32,729 bases of DNA from Clostridiales bacterium (GTDB lineage Bacteria > Bacillota > Clostridia > Oscillospirales > Oscillospiraceae): positions 1-32,729 of the forward strand of contig JAJQBL010000087.1 in the NCBI GenBank assembly GCA_021203325.1, written 5' to 3'. The translations under genes were made by a program, and so were the position numbers. Numbering within the stretch: the stretch's first letter is position 1; the number at the start of each line of letters is the position of its first letter. The notes under the pieces were generated by a model. It did not search any database. It was not told the origin of the DNA and saw only the letters and a program-made list of their open reading frames with translations. Of this stretch, positions 17,424 to 25,347 are shown in pieces.

Positions 17424-17468
17424 GACGGTGCGAACCATCCACGACTTCTTCCACAGGAGAATTCTATT

Positions 17469-19046
17469 ATGCTGCACATCAACAATATCACCCTCCCCGT
17501 CGGCTATGACGAGGACGATCTGCGCCGCAGGGTGTCCCGGCTGCTGCGCATTTCCCCGGCAGAGATCCGGGCGCTGCATCCGGTGAAGCAGTCCATCGAC
17601 GCCCGGAAAAAGAGCGACCTCCATCTGGTGCTCTCCGTCAACGTGGCGGTGGGGGGCGAGGCAGGGGTGCTGCGCCGCTGCAACAGCAGACAGGTGACGC
17701 TGCTGCCGGAGGCCCGGTATGCCTTCCCCAAAGTGACACGCACCGGCGGCAGGCCGGTGGTGGTGGGGATGGGCCCGGCGGGGCTCTTCGCCGCCCTGTA
17801 TCTGGCCAGGGCGGGGGTGCCCTCCCTGGTGCTGGAGCGGGGGCAGCCGGTGGAGCAGCGGGAGCAGGCCGTCTCCGCCTTCTGGCGCACCGGCGTGCTG
17901 AACCCGGACAGCAATGTGCAGTTCGGGGAGGGGGGCGCGGGCACCTTCTCTGACGGCAAGCTGACCATCGGCACCCACGATAGCCGCATCGCCACGGTGC
18001 TGGACACCCTGGTGGCCGCAGGGGCCCCGGAGGACGTGCGCCACTCCTTCCGCCCCCATGTGGGGACGGATATTCTCCGGCAGGTGGTGCGGCACATCCG
18101 GGGGGAGCTGCTGGCCCTGGGCTGTGAGATTCGCTTTGAAACCGCCCTCACCGGCCTGGAGATTCAGGGCGGCTCCCTGACCGGCATCACCGTCTCAGGG
18201 CCGGAGGGAACCGCCCGCCTCCCGGCGGACACCCTGATCTTGGCCCCCGGCCACTCCGCCCGGGATACCTTCGCCATGCTGCTGGAGGCGGGGGTGTCCA
18301 TGGAGCGGAAGCCCTTCGCCATCGGCGTCCGCATCGAGCATTTGCAGGAGGCCATCTCCCAGGCCCAGTATGGGTACGCCTGGACAAAACTGCCCCCCAG
18401 CGACTACCGCCTCAGCTGCCACCTGCCGGGGGGCCGCAGCGCATTCTCCTTCTGCGTCTGCCCCGGCGGTCAGGTGGTGGCCTCCGCCAGTGAGGCGGGC
18501 TGTCTGGTCACCAACGGCATGAGCTATCGGGCCAGGGACGGCAAAAACATCAACGGCGGCCTGCTGGTGGGGGTCACGCCGGAGGACTTCGGCCCCGGCG
18601 ACGTGCTGGCAGGGGTGCGCTTCCAGCGCCGGTGGGAGCGCGCCGCCTTTCTGGCGGGAGGCGGCGGCTACCGGACCCCCGCCCAGCTGGTGGGGGACTT
18701 TCTGGCCGCCCGCCCCAGCGTCGGCCCCGGCGCGGTTCAGCCCACCTACCGGCCCGGCGTCACCTGGACGGCGTTGGACGAAACCCTCCCCGGCTATGTC
18801 GTCAGCGCCCTGCGGGAGGCCCTGCCGGTGCTGGACCGGAAGGTACACGGCTTCGCCGCCCCGGAGGCGGTGCTCACCGGCGTGGAGACCCGCTCCTCCT
18901 CTCCGGTGAAGGTCCTGCGGGACGAGGGGTGTCAGGCCAACATCCGGGGCATCTACCCCTGCGGCGAGGGCTGCGGCTACGCGGGGGGCATTATGTCCGC
19001 CGCCGTGGACGGCGTCCGGGTGGCGGAGCAGGTGGCGGTGCAGTAA
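17469..19046 (+). CDS. NAD(P)/FAD-dependent oxidoreductase (uncharacterised FAD-dependent dehydrogenase family)
   Basis: A 525-residue cytosolic flavoprotein. Residues 1-90 form a small N-terminal domain (INNITLPVGYDEDDLRRRVSRLLRI) typical of this family. VVVGMGPAGLFAALYLARAG (98-115) is the dinucleotide-binding fold, followed by the acidic VLERG. NVQFGEGGAGTFSDGKL (149-165) and the C-terminal PCGEGCGYAGGIMSAAVDGVRVAE are the family signatures. The latter closes the FAD site. The natural substrate of this widespread Firmicutes family is not known. The start is ATG 17469 with AGGAG about 9 nt upstream. The gene appears monocistronic; no T-rich terminator is seen directly after it in the forward direction. 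Confidence 0.9.
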   Translation: MLHINNITLPVGYDEDDLRRRVSRLLRISPAEIRALHPVKQSIDARKKSDLHLVLSVNVAVGGEAGVLRRCNSRQVTLLPEARYAFPKVTRTGGRPVVVGMGPAGLFAALYLARAGVPSLVLERGQPVEQREQAVSAFWRTGVLNPDSNVQFGEGGAGTFSDGKLTIGTHDSRIATVLDTLVAAGAPEDVRHSFRPHVGTDILRQVVRHIRGELLALGCEIRFETALTGLEIQGGSLTGITVSGPEGTARLPADTLILAPGHSARDTFAMLLEAGVSMERKPFAIGVRIEHLQEAISQAQYGYAWTKLPPSDYRLSCHLPGGRSAFSFCVCPGGQVVASASEAGCLVTNGMSYRARDGKNINGGLLVGVTPEDFGPGDVLAGVRFQRRWERAAFLAGGGGYRTPAQLVGDFLAARPSVGPGAVQPTYRPGVTWTALDETLPGYVVSALREALPVLDRKVHGFAAPEAVLTGVETRSSSPVKVLRDEGCQANIRGIYPCGEGCGYAGGIMSAAVDGVRVAEQVAVQ

Positions 19047-19071
19047 AGCGAAAATACTTCACACATCTGCC

Positions 19072-19116
19072 GAAAAAATAGCCTCCCTCCGGAACAGATT
19101 TCGTTCCGGAGGGAGG
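19072..19116 (-). terminator. terminator of the acyl-activating/acyltransferase gene
   Basis: Minus-strand stem 19103-19116 with 19082-19095 (14 bp, perfect), 7-nt loop, followed by CTATTTTTTC. In the forward direction there is no T tract, but the hairpin could still help to end the FAD gene transcript. Confidence 0.9.
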
Positions 19117-19141
19117 TAAACGGTTGTCAAACCGTCTCCGC

Positions 19142-21661
19142 TTACGCGCTGGCCTCCAGCTCGGCCACGGCCTGCTGCACCAGTGCGGTCAGGGCCTCCG
19201 GGCTTTTCCCAGCGGGGTCGATGGGGGCGCCGTAGAGCACCTGAACCCGGTACCGGTGGCCGGTCTTGAAGTTGAACAGGTTGGGCAGTTTGTGATTCCT
19301 GGGGAAGATCTCAAATCCGCCCTTGATGCAGACGGGGACGATGGGGACGCCGGTCTGCACCGCCAGCACGGCGGGGCCCTTCTTGAAGGCGGCCAGGCGG
19401 CCGTCTTTGCTGCGGGTGCCCTCCGGGAAGGCCAGGACGCCCCACTTCTCTTTCAGGCGGACGGCCAGGGCGTGCATGCTGTCCCCCACGGCGCCGGTTC
19501 TGTCGATGGGCACCATGCCCCCCACCCGGCAGAGCATCCGGTTCAGCCAGGAGCCCTGGAACAGCTCCTGCTTCGCCATGCAGCACAGCTTGCTCAGCCG
19601 CTCCTTTCGGAAGGTCAGGGTCAGGTAGAGGTAGTCAAAGTTGGAGACGTGGTTGGCGCAGATGATGTAGCCGGTGTCGGTGGGCAGCAGATTTGCCCCC
19701 CGGACATTGACTTTATAGAAAGTGCGAATCAGGAACCAGGCGATGTTCATCAGCGTGTAGTCCATATTCTTCCGGGTCAGGGGGTACTGGATCAGCTTTT
19801 TCCGCACCACCGTCTCCGGGTGGCTGCACCAGCCTATCAGGTCGCCCACGGTGGCGTCCTGATGGAGCATATCGTCGATGCGCACACCGGTGAGCTTCTC
19901 CAGCTGGACGCACAGCTCCACCGCGGAGAGGGAGTCCAGCGCCAGGTCCTGCTTCAGGCGGCTTTCCGGGGTGAAGGTTTCCTGCCCCGTGACCTGCTGC
20001 ACCACATAGTTGACCTTCTCCTCCACGGTGTTCAGCCGGGGGGCGCCGGACAGCGCCTCCTCCACAGAGGTGCGCTTCGCCTCCAGCAGCTTCCGGAGCT
20101 GGTAGCGTTTGGGCTTGCCCAGGGCGGTGCGGGGGATGCGGGGGACAAAGTGGATGCCGTGGAGCTTCATGTTCTGGGGGCTCTCCGCGCTGCGGCTGCG
20201 GAAGGCGGCCTCCACGGCCTCCGGCTCCGCTTGCTCCTCCTGCACCACGAAGCAATGCACCTCGTCATAGCTGCCATCCTCGCCGCAGGGAATGCCGCAG
20301 GCGGTGAAGTCCTTCACGCCGGGGAGGCCGGCGTAGTTGGCCTCGATGTCGTCCGGGGCCACCTTCTTGCCGGTGGCCAGGACGATGTTCTCCTTGCAGC
20401 GGCCGTTGATGTGGACGTTGCCCCGCTGGTCCAGGCTGGCCAGGTCGCCGGTACGGAACCAGCCGTCCGGGGTATAGGCTTCCGCCGTCCGCTCCGGGTC
20501 GTCAAAGTAGCCCAGCATTTGGGAGGGATTTTTCAGCAGCAGCTCCCCGTCCTCAGAGAGCTTCATCTCCACGCCGGGGTAGGGCCTGCCGCAGCTGTCG
20601 GTGGTGAGGCGTTTGCCGTAGTTCCCCAGGGTGGGGATGCTGGTCTCGGTGGCCCCGTAGGTGATCAGCACCCGGAACCCGGCCCCGAAGAAGAAGTCCG
20701 CCACCTCCGGCCGCATGGGCGCGCCGCCGCACACCAGAATGTCCGCGCTGCCGCCGATGCCCTGATTGATGGAGGAGAACAGCACCTTGCCGGGGTTCAG
20801 CCCCCAGCGTTTGCGGATGTTCAGGCACAGGGGATGGAGGGTGCGCACCAGGAAGGCGGCTGCCCGGCTGGCCTGAATCTTCTGCTGGATGGAGCTGTAG
20901 AGCAGCTCGTACACCTTGGGCACGCCGCAGAAAATGGTGGGATGGTAGGCCCCGAAGGCCCCCATGATGCAGGCGGCGCTGAGCTCCTCCATGTAGCAGA
21001 CGCTGCTCTGGTGGAGGGCGGGGGCGAGGCACTGGGCGTATAGCCCGTAGATGTGGGAGTTGGGCAGGAAGGCCATGAACCGCTCTTTATCTGTGTCCGC
21101 GTTGTTGCAGTGGAGGATCATTTCCACCGACCGAAGGGCGCTCTCCGCGGAGTGGAGGATACCGGCGGCGGTGGAGGTGGTGCCGGAGGAAAAGATCAGC
21201 ACCTCCGCCTCAGGGTTGGCGAAGGGGGTCTCCCCGGCGCGGGGACAGGACTGTGTTTGGGTGCCGTCCTCCAGCCGGTACAGGTTCACCCCCTCCATGG
21301 AGTCGTTCAGCACGGCGGCGGTGGCGTCGGTCAGGTAAAGCCCCTGGAGCCGGGCCTTTTTGGCGATATGCACCATTTCCTCATGGGAATAGGAATGGTC
21401 CAGGGCGGCGCAGGTGCAGCCCAGCCGGGAAATGGCGTAGAAGGCCATGTGCCACTCCGGGCAGGCGGCGGCGCAGATGCCGATCCGGTTGCCGGGCTGA
21501 TAGCCCGCCCGGAGCAGCACATGATAGTACCGCTCAATGCCGTCAAACAGCTGGCGGTAGGTCAGGGTGCGGAGGGTGACGCCGTCCTTCCGCATTTGGC
21601 AGATGGCGGTGCGCTCCATGCCGGAGGCGTTGCGGGATGCGATGACTTCATATAAGCTCAT
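19142..21661 (-). CDS. three-domain acyl-activating enzyme: AMP-binding, acyl carrier, PlsC acyltransferase
   Basis: The 839-residue fusion is read as three modules. Residues 1-540 are an adenylate-forming (acyl-CoA/ACP synthetase) domain: FSSGTTSTAAG (157-167) at the phosphate loop, TYGATETS (334-341), GWFRTGD (400-406) and Lys516 in RTALGKPKR. Residues 545-615 are an acyl carrier domain with the phosphopantetheine serine at 577 (LALDSLSAVEL). Residues 630-835 are a PlsC/LPLAT acyltransferase with NHVSNFD (670-676) and FPEGTRS (745-751). The phosphate loop lacks the usual P-K-G lysine. The likely job is to activate free fatty acids, hold them on the built-in carrier and transfer them to a lysophospholipid or glycerol-phosphate acceptor; the domain order is opposite to E. 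coli Aas. SD GAGGTGG, ATG 21661, monocistronic. Confidence 0.87.
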   Translation of the reverse strand: MSLYEVIASRNASGMERTAICQMRKDGVTLRTLTYRQLFDGIERYYHVLLRAGYQPGNRIGICAAACPEWHMAFYAISRLGCTCAALDHSYSHEEMVHIAKKARLQGLYLTDATAAVLNDSMEGVNLYRLEDGTQTQSCPRAGETPFANPEAEVLIFSSGTTSTAAGILHSAESALRSVEMILHCNNADTDKERFMAFLPNSHIYGLYAQCLAPALHQSSVCYMEELSAACIMGAFGAYHPTIFCGVPKVYELLYSSIQQKIQASRAAAFLVRTLHPLCLNIRKRWGLNPGKVLFSSINQGIGGSADILVCGGAPMRPEVADFFFGAGFRVLITYGATETSIPTLGNYGKRLTTDSCGRPYPGVEMKLSEDGELLLKNPSQMLGYFDDPERTAEAYTPDGWFRTGDLASLDQRGNVHINGRCKENIVLATGKKVAPDDIEANYAGLPGVKDFTACGIPCGEDGSYDEVHCFVVQEEQAEPEAVEAAFRSRSAESPQNMKLHGIHFVPRIPRTALGKPKRYQLRKLLEAKRTSVEEALSGAPRLNTVEEKVNYVVQQVTGQETFTPESRLKQDLALDSLSAVELCVQLEKLTGVRIDDMLHQDATVGDLIGWCSHPETVVRKKLIQYPLTRKNMDYTLMNIAWFLIRTFYKVNVRGANLLPTDTGYIICANHVSNFDYLYLTLTFRKERLSKLCCMAKQELFQGSWLNRMLCRVGGMVPIDRTGAVGDSMHALAVRLKEKWGVLAFPEGTRSKDGRLAAFKKGPAVLAVQTGVPIVPVCIKGGFEIFPRNHKLPNLFNFKTGHRYRVQVLYGAPIDPAGKSPEALTALVQQAVAELEASA

Positions 21662-21715
21662 GGGTGAGCCACCTCATTTACTCGTAATTAAACCGGGCGA
21701 AAAAACGCCCGTTTC

Positions 21716-21743
21716 AGTATACCAGAAACGGAGCTGATTGCAA
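21716..21743 (-). promoter_or_regulatory. promoter of the acyl-activating/acyltransferase gene
   Basis: Minus-strand TTGCAA (21743-21738), a 16-bp spacer and TATACT (21721-21716) preceded by TGG. The leader begins with a CGGGCG/CGCCCG hairpin with a T-rich loop (about 21693-21710). Confidence 0.6.
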
Positions 21744-21790
21744 CCTTTTTGCAAAAAAAACACGAAAACAGTAAAATTGTCGCATTGTGC

Positions 21791-21824
21791 AAAAACAGGC
21801 ACCCGGCCGTCGGCCGGGTGCCTG
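21791..21824 (-). terminator. terminator of the DUF1858-pepC operon
   Basis: Minus-strand stem 21812-21824 with 21796-21808 (13 bp, perfect), 3-nt loop, tail TTTTTGC. Confidence 0.9.
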
Positions 21825-21842
21825 TGTCATGGAACGATTCTG

Positions 21843-23159
21843 TCAGGCCAGCGTATCCCAGAACGGAGTGGGGGTGGGCGTCTGGGCCAGCATGGCCCGC
21901 TGCTCCTCCGTCAGCAGGGATTTGCGGACGATCACCTGCATGGTGTAGGCCCGGAACCACTTCTCGCTGCAAACGTAGTAGCCCTTCTGGCCGTTGGCCT
22001 CCCCCCAGCTGTTTTCGATTTTCCAGCGGTCAGGGGTGCCGTCCTCCGTCAGGTTGACGCCGCAGAGGAACATGGCGTGGTTCATGGTGGAGTCCCTGGT
22101 TTGCAGCCGCTCCGCGGCGGTCATGCCGAAGGTCAGGCCCCCCAGCACCTGGCCGTACTGGAAGGAGTCCTGATCCCAGTAGCCTGCCGCCCGCTCCCGA
22201 TAGGGGTGGCAGTCGCAGGAAAAGGGGACGCCTTCGCCGCTTTTCAGCTGGGCGATGGCCAGGGCCTCCAGCTCGTCCATGGTCACGTTGAGGTAGACGA
22301 TGTCGTCCTCCACCACGTTGCCCATGAAGGGCTGAGAATAGGTGCGGTGGCAGGGGTGGTCGGGGCCGCAGACGATGTTCACATATTCATCCAAATCGTC
22401 CCCCACAAACTCCGCAAAGAAGGTTTTGGGGGTCAGGTTGGGATGGCAGTGATACCGCTTGTCCTTGTCGGTGTAGACGAAGTCGAAGGTTTTCGGCGGC
22501 TGCCCGTAGAGGATGCACAGGGCATTGTACAGCTCCTGGAGCATTTCCTCCCGTCGGGCGGCGGTGTCCTGCCCCGCCGCATGGAGGCGGCGCAGCTCCA
22601 GGGCGTCTTCCCGGAGCTTGTGGCACAGGACGTCGTTCCACTCCGACGTGCCGGAGGAGTGCACCGTCTCCGGCATGACCCAGGAGGGCACCACGCCGTA
22701 CTTCTTCATCAGGCTCACCGCCATATCCCACTGGCCGCCGTCCGGGAGGCAGCGCCGCATGAGGGTGACGTTCTCCCTGGCGTCCAGGGGCAGATCGGCG
22801 TAGTGCAGCACGCTCTCAAAGAAGTTGTTGCACTTCTCCAGCTTGTCATAGAAGGCCAGATAAGCCCCGGAGATGGAAAAGTCCCCCAGGCTGCACTTTT
22901 GCACCACCCGCTCCCGCACCAGGTTCATGGCGGAGTACATCCAGCAGCGGCCGCTCTGCTTCTGGTTGGTGATGCCTGTAGTGGGCACCTCAATGGAGAA
23001 GTCCATCCGCAGTCTGGCGGCGGCGGAGGGCACAAAGGCGGCGCTGGTCAGGGTGGTGTCCGACAGGGCGTTGGACAGGACGTTCAGATGGGGATCGCTC
23101 TCATAGCCCCGCTCCAGCCGGTTCAGCAGACCGGCGGTGATGGGGGAAACATCCTTCAT
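21843..23159 (-). CDS. pepC: aminopeptidase C (bleomycin hydrolase family, peptidase C1B)
   Basis: A cytoplasmic cysteine aminopeptidase that releases N-terminal residues from peptides, normally as a hexamer with the active sites facing an inner channel. The 438-residue length fits. The papain-type triad is visible: Gln66 and Cys72 in QKQSGRCWMYSAMN, His361 in TMNHAMFLCGV, and Asn383 in KIENSWGE. The C-terminus ends PFWDTLA; the last residues of this family reach into the active site and set the aminopeptidase register. There is no signal peptide. It is 28 bp downstream of the DUF1858 gene and probably co-transcribed. The SD is weak (GAAAGAA), suggesting translation partly depends on the upstream gene. 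Confidence 0.95.
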   Translation of the reverse strand: MKDVSPITAGLLNRLERGYESDPHLNVLSNALSDTTLTSAAFVPSAAARLRMDFSIEVPTTGITNQKQSGRCWMYSAMNLVRERVVQKCSLGDFSISGAYLAFYDKLEKCNNFFESVLHYADLPLDARENVTLMRRCLPDGGQWDMAVSLMKKYGVVPSWVMPETVHSSGTSEWNDVLCHKLREDALELRRLHAAGQDTAARREEMLQELYNALCILYGQPPKTFDFVYTDKDKRYHCHPNLTPKTFFAEFVGDDLDEYVNIVCGPDHPCHRTYSQPFMGNVVEDDIVYLNVTMDELEALAIAQLKSGEGVPFSCDCHPYRERAAGYWDQDSFQYGQVLGGLTFGMTAAERLQTRDSTMNHAMFLCGVNLTEDGTPDRWKIENSWGEANGQKGYYVCSEKWFRAYTMQVIVRKSLLTEEQRAMLAQTPTPTPFWDTLA

Positions 23160-23187
23160 GTTCTATCACATTCTTTCTGTTTCAGTG

Positions 23188-23388
23188 TTAATAACGGTTG
23201 ATGAAGCTGTTCAGCTCCTCCACAAAGTCGTCCACATCCAGGCCGTGGACGTCGCAGGCCTGCTCCAGCGTCTCGCCGCTGGCGGCCAGGCAGGACAGGC
23301 AGTGCATCCCCTGGTTCAGGAAGATCTGCTCCACATCAGGGTCGGCGCTCAGAATATCGCGCAGCATAGTGTTGGGTGTAATCAGCAT
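23188..23388 (-). CDS. DUF1858 domain protein (hybrid-cluster-associated disulfide type)
   Basis: This 66-residue protein is the whole DUF1858 domain. It opens with MLITPNTMLRDILSADPDVEQIFLNQGMHCLSC; the CLSC motif (about residues 30-33) and Cys45 could be redox-active or bind metal. Its role is unknown; such domains occur alone or fused to redox proteins. GGAGG lies 10 nt before ATG 23388. First gene of the unit with pepC. Confidence 0.85.
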   Translation of the reverse strand: MLITPNTMLRDILSADPDVEQIFLNQGMHCLSCLAASGETLEQACDVHGLDVDDFVEELNSFINRY

Positions 23389-23429
23389 CGGTTGTCAGCC
23401 TCCTTTCCGGGCGTTGTAGTTTCCTGCTT

Positions 23430-23458
23430 ATTATATACAAAAATCCCACGACAGGCAA
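23430..23458 (-). promoter_or_regulatory. promoter of the DUF1858-pepC operon
   Basis: Minus-strand TTGCCT (23458-23453), a 17-bp spacer and TATAAT (23435-23430). Confidence 0.7.
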
Positions 23459-23466
23459 GGGGGAAA

Positions 23467-24798
23467 TCAAAGCCCCGCCGTCTTCCGGTACACCAGCGCT
23501 GCCGCCACCGCCGCCACCAGCTCCGTGACCCAAAAGGCGTGCCAGACCCCCTCCGGCCCCCAGAGCCGGCAGAGGACAAAGGCCACCGGCAAAATCACTA
23601 CCACATAGCGCAGCAGGGAGATCACCAGGGACTGCGCCCCCTTGCCCAGCCCCTCCAGCGCCCCGGAGGTGGTGACGGACACAGCGGAGGCCAGGAACCC
23701 GGCGCAGATGATGCGCAGGGCCTTCTGCCCGATTTGGACGGTTTCCGGGGCCTCCGCGAAGAGGCCCATGAGGGGCCCGGAGGCCAGGAGGCAGACCGCC
23801 GTCCCGGCGGCCATGATGGCGGCGTTCATACAGAGGGTGGTGCGGTACAGCTGTTTCACCCGCCCATACTCCCCAGCGCCGTAGTTGTAGCCAATGAGGG
23901 GGCGCAGCCCTTGGACGATGCCGTTGGCGGGGAGGTACAGGAAGGTTTGCAGCTTGTAGTACACCCCCAGCACCACCACATAGGCCTGGGCGTAGGCGGA
24001 GAGGATGCCGTTCAGGGCGGTGATCAGCAGGGAGGGCAGCGCCTGGTTTAAAATGGCGGGGACGCCCACAGCGTAGAGCTTTTTCAGGATTTTGCGGTCA
24101 GGCACCAGATAATCCCTGCCCACCGCCACGGGGAGTTTCTGGGTGGCGTAGACCGCCAGATAAACCGCCAGGGTTAAAAGCTGGCCGATACCGGTGGCCA
24201 GGGCGGCCCCGGCCACCCCCATCCGGGGGAAAACACCGATCCCCCAAATCAGCAGCGGGTCCAACACGATGTTGGAGACAAAGCCGCATAACAGGGCGGC
24301 CATGGTGGTTTTCATCCGCCCCACCGCCTGCAGCACCTTCTCAAAGAACAGGTTCAGCACGATGATGAGGGAGAAGGCAAAGGCGATGGCGGCATACTGC
24401 ACCCCGTAGCCCAGAACGGTCTCATCCTCAGTGAAGCAGCCCAGGAAGAAGGGCATCACCGCAATGCTGGCCGCCGTCATGACCACCCCGTGGAGGGCAG
24501 AGCAGACCAGCCCAAGGGTGGCCCCCACGTTGGCGCTGCGGCCGTCCCCCGCCCCCAGGTGGAAGGCGATGACGGCGTTGACCCCTACGCCAAAGCCGAT
24601 GGCGATGGCGTTGATCAGGTTCTGCACCGGGTAGACCAGGGAGAGGGCGGTCAGGGCTTCCTCGCTGATTTGGGCCACAAAATAGCTGTCGATGATGTTG
24701 TACAGGGCGTTTACCGCCATGGAAATCACCATGGGCAGGGCCATAGAGGTCAGCAGCGGCAGAACGGGCCGCTCCTTCATAAACTGATTGCTGTTCAT
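23467..24798 (-). CDS. MATE-family efflux transporter
   Basis: A 443-residue, twelve-segment Na+/H+-driven exporter in the NorM/DinF superfamily; it is closest to the DinF-like group of Firmicutes. The two MatE repeats start near residues 15 (LTSMALPMVISMAVNALYNIIDSYFVAQISEEALTALSL) and 240 (LYAVGVPAILNQALPSLLI). VNLFFEKVLQAVGR-like and QGLRPLIGYNYGAGEYGRVKQLYR motifs are characteristic. Drug, toxin or metabolite export is likely; the substrate cannot be read from sequence. The SD AAGGAG is 6 nt before ATG 24798. It is controlled by its own promoter and a terminator-type leader hairpin, so expression is probably inducible. The 3' end is only 9 bp from the DUF1858 promoter. Confidence 0.93.
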   Translation of the reverse strand: MNSNQFMKERPVLPLLTSMALPMVISMAVNALYNIIDSYFVAQISEEALTALSLVYPVQNLINAIAIGFGVGVNAVIAFHLGAGDGRSANVGATLGLVCSALHGVVMTAASIAVMPFFLGCFTEDETVLGYGVQYAAIAFAFSLIIVLNLFFEKVLQAVGRMKTTMAALLCGFVSNIVLDPLLIWGIGVFPRMGVAGAALATGIGQLLTLAVYLAVYATQKLPVAVGRDYLVPDRKILKKLYAVGVPAILNQALPSLLITALNGILSAYAQAYVVVLGVYYKLQTFLYLPANGIVQGLRPLIGYNYGAGEYGRVKQLYRTTLCMNAAIMAAGTAVCLLASGPLMGLFAEAPETVQIGQKALRIICAGFLASAVSVTTSGALEGLGKGAQSLVISLLRYVVVILPVAFVLCRLWGPEGVWHAFWVTELVAAVAAALVYRKTAGL

Positions 24799-24827
24799 AA
24801 TCGTCTCCTTCCCGGTTCAGAACACAC

Positions 24828-24867
24828 AAAAAGCCACACAATCATCCGATTCGGATGATTGTGTGGC
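24828..24867 (-). terminator. leader terminator (attenuator) upstream of the MATE gene
   Basis: A 16-17-bp near-perfect stem (24851-24867 with 24833-24849) is followed on the minus strand by TTTTTGTG, 30 bp before the MATE start and after its promoter, so it must cut most transcripts short unless opened. GTGTGG (24897-24892) earlier in the leader is complementary to CCACAC in the 5' arm (24866-24861) and could form an antiterminator. No leader peptide ATG and no known riboswitch signature is visible. Confidence 0.75.
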
Positions 24868-24914
24868 GAAAAGCGTGACGTCCGGAAAAATCCACACCAG
24901 GTTTTAGCAGCCTC

Positions 24915-24943
24915 ACTATAGCACAGGACGGACCGTCTGTCAA
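24915..24943 (-). promoter_or_regulatory. promoter of the MATE gene leader
   Basis: Minus-strand TTGACA (24943-24938), a 17-bp spacer and TATAGT (24920-24915), start near 24908. Beyond it, 24944-25125 has no gene; it holds only a weak hairpin (25026-25036 with 25049-25059), which could end the small ORF transcript. Confidence 0.8.
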
Positions 24944-25125
24944 GCCAAACGCGGCGGGGCAGGGCCCTCAATATCGGCGCGCCCTCATGACCCGGTCTGC
25001 CCGGCCCGGCAAAACGCAAACCGCCCCTCCAACGGCTGGGGGAAGGGCGCCGCTGGAGGGGGATTGAGGTGATTGCTGTGTTTGTACGCGCTTACGCTAT
25101 GGTTCAGGGGCCTTTCAGCGCTGCC

Positions 25126-25203
25126 TCACCGTGCGACGGTGACGGAAAAGCTGGCATAATACTGGGCCAGGAACTCTCTTACGGCTGCGAAAATCTTCTT
25201 CAT
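25126..25203 (-). CDS. 25-residue small ORF divergent from the LysR regulator
   Basis: ATG 25203 is preceded by AAGGAGG with 8 nt spacing, one of the best ribosome binding sites in the window, and by a matching minus-strand promoter at 25263-25291. The peptide begins MKKIFAAVREFLAQYY, continues ASFSVTVA and ends with Arg before TGA 25128-25126. It is basic at the N-terminus and amphipathic, without Cys. I do not recognise it; it could be a regulatory or membrane-active peptide. It is the direct divergent neighbour of a LysR-type gene, the position where LysR targets usually lie. Confidence 0.55.
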   Translation of the reverse strand: MKKIFAAVREFLAQYYASFSVTVAR

Positions 25204-25262
25204 GATAATGACCTCCTTGTGATGTTGATTGCTGTTGGAGTGTGGTTTCTTTTGATGATTGT

Positions 25263-25291
25263 ATGATACCACCTTGACAGGGACTTGTAAA
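25263..25291 (-). promoter_or_regulatory. promoter of the small ORF
   Basis: Minus-strand TTTACA (25291-25286), a 17-bp spacer and TATCAT (25268-25263). It interlocks with the forward LysR promoter: the two share spacer DNA, so only one polymerase can bind at a time. Confidence 0.65.
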
Positions 25292-25302
25292 ATACATATA
25301 AT
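25274..25302 (+). promoter_or_regulatory. consensus promoter of the LysR gene
   Basis: TTGACA (25274-25279), 17-bp spacer, TATAAT (25297-25302), both full consensus. Downstream, ATACCTTTAAAGTAT (25315-25329) is a near-palindrome that could be a LysR-type box. Confidence 0.8.
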
Positions 25303-25347
25303 AAACCCATCACCATACCTTTAAAGTATCACACAGGGAGGGGTTTT

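Noticed and set aside
19124-21043. 639-codon plus-strand open frame opposite the acyl-activating gene
   Set aside because: Shadow of a gene with clear AMP-binding, ACP and PlsC motifs; no SD or recognisable domain.
25069-25266. 65-codon plus-strand ORF between MATE and LysR
   Set aside because: It is antisense to the small ORF and its leader, has no good SD, and reaches into the divergent promoter.
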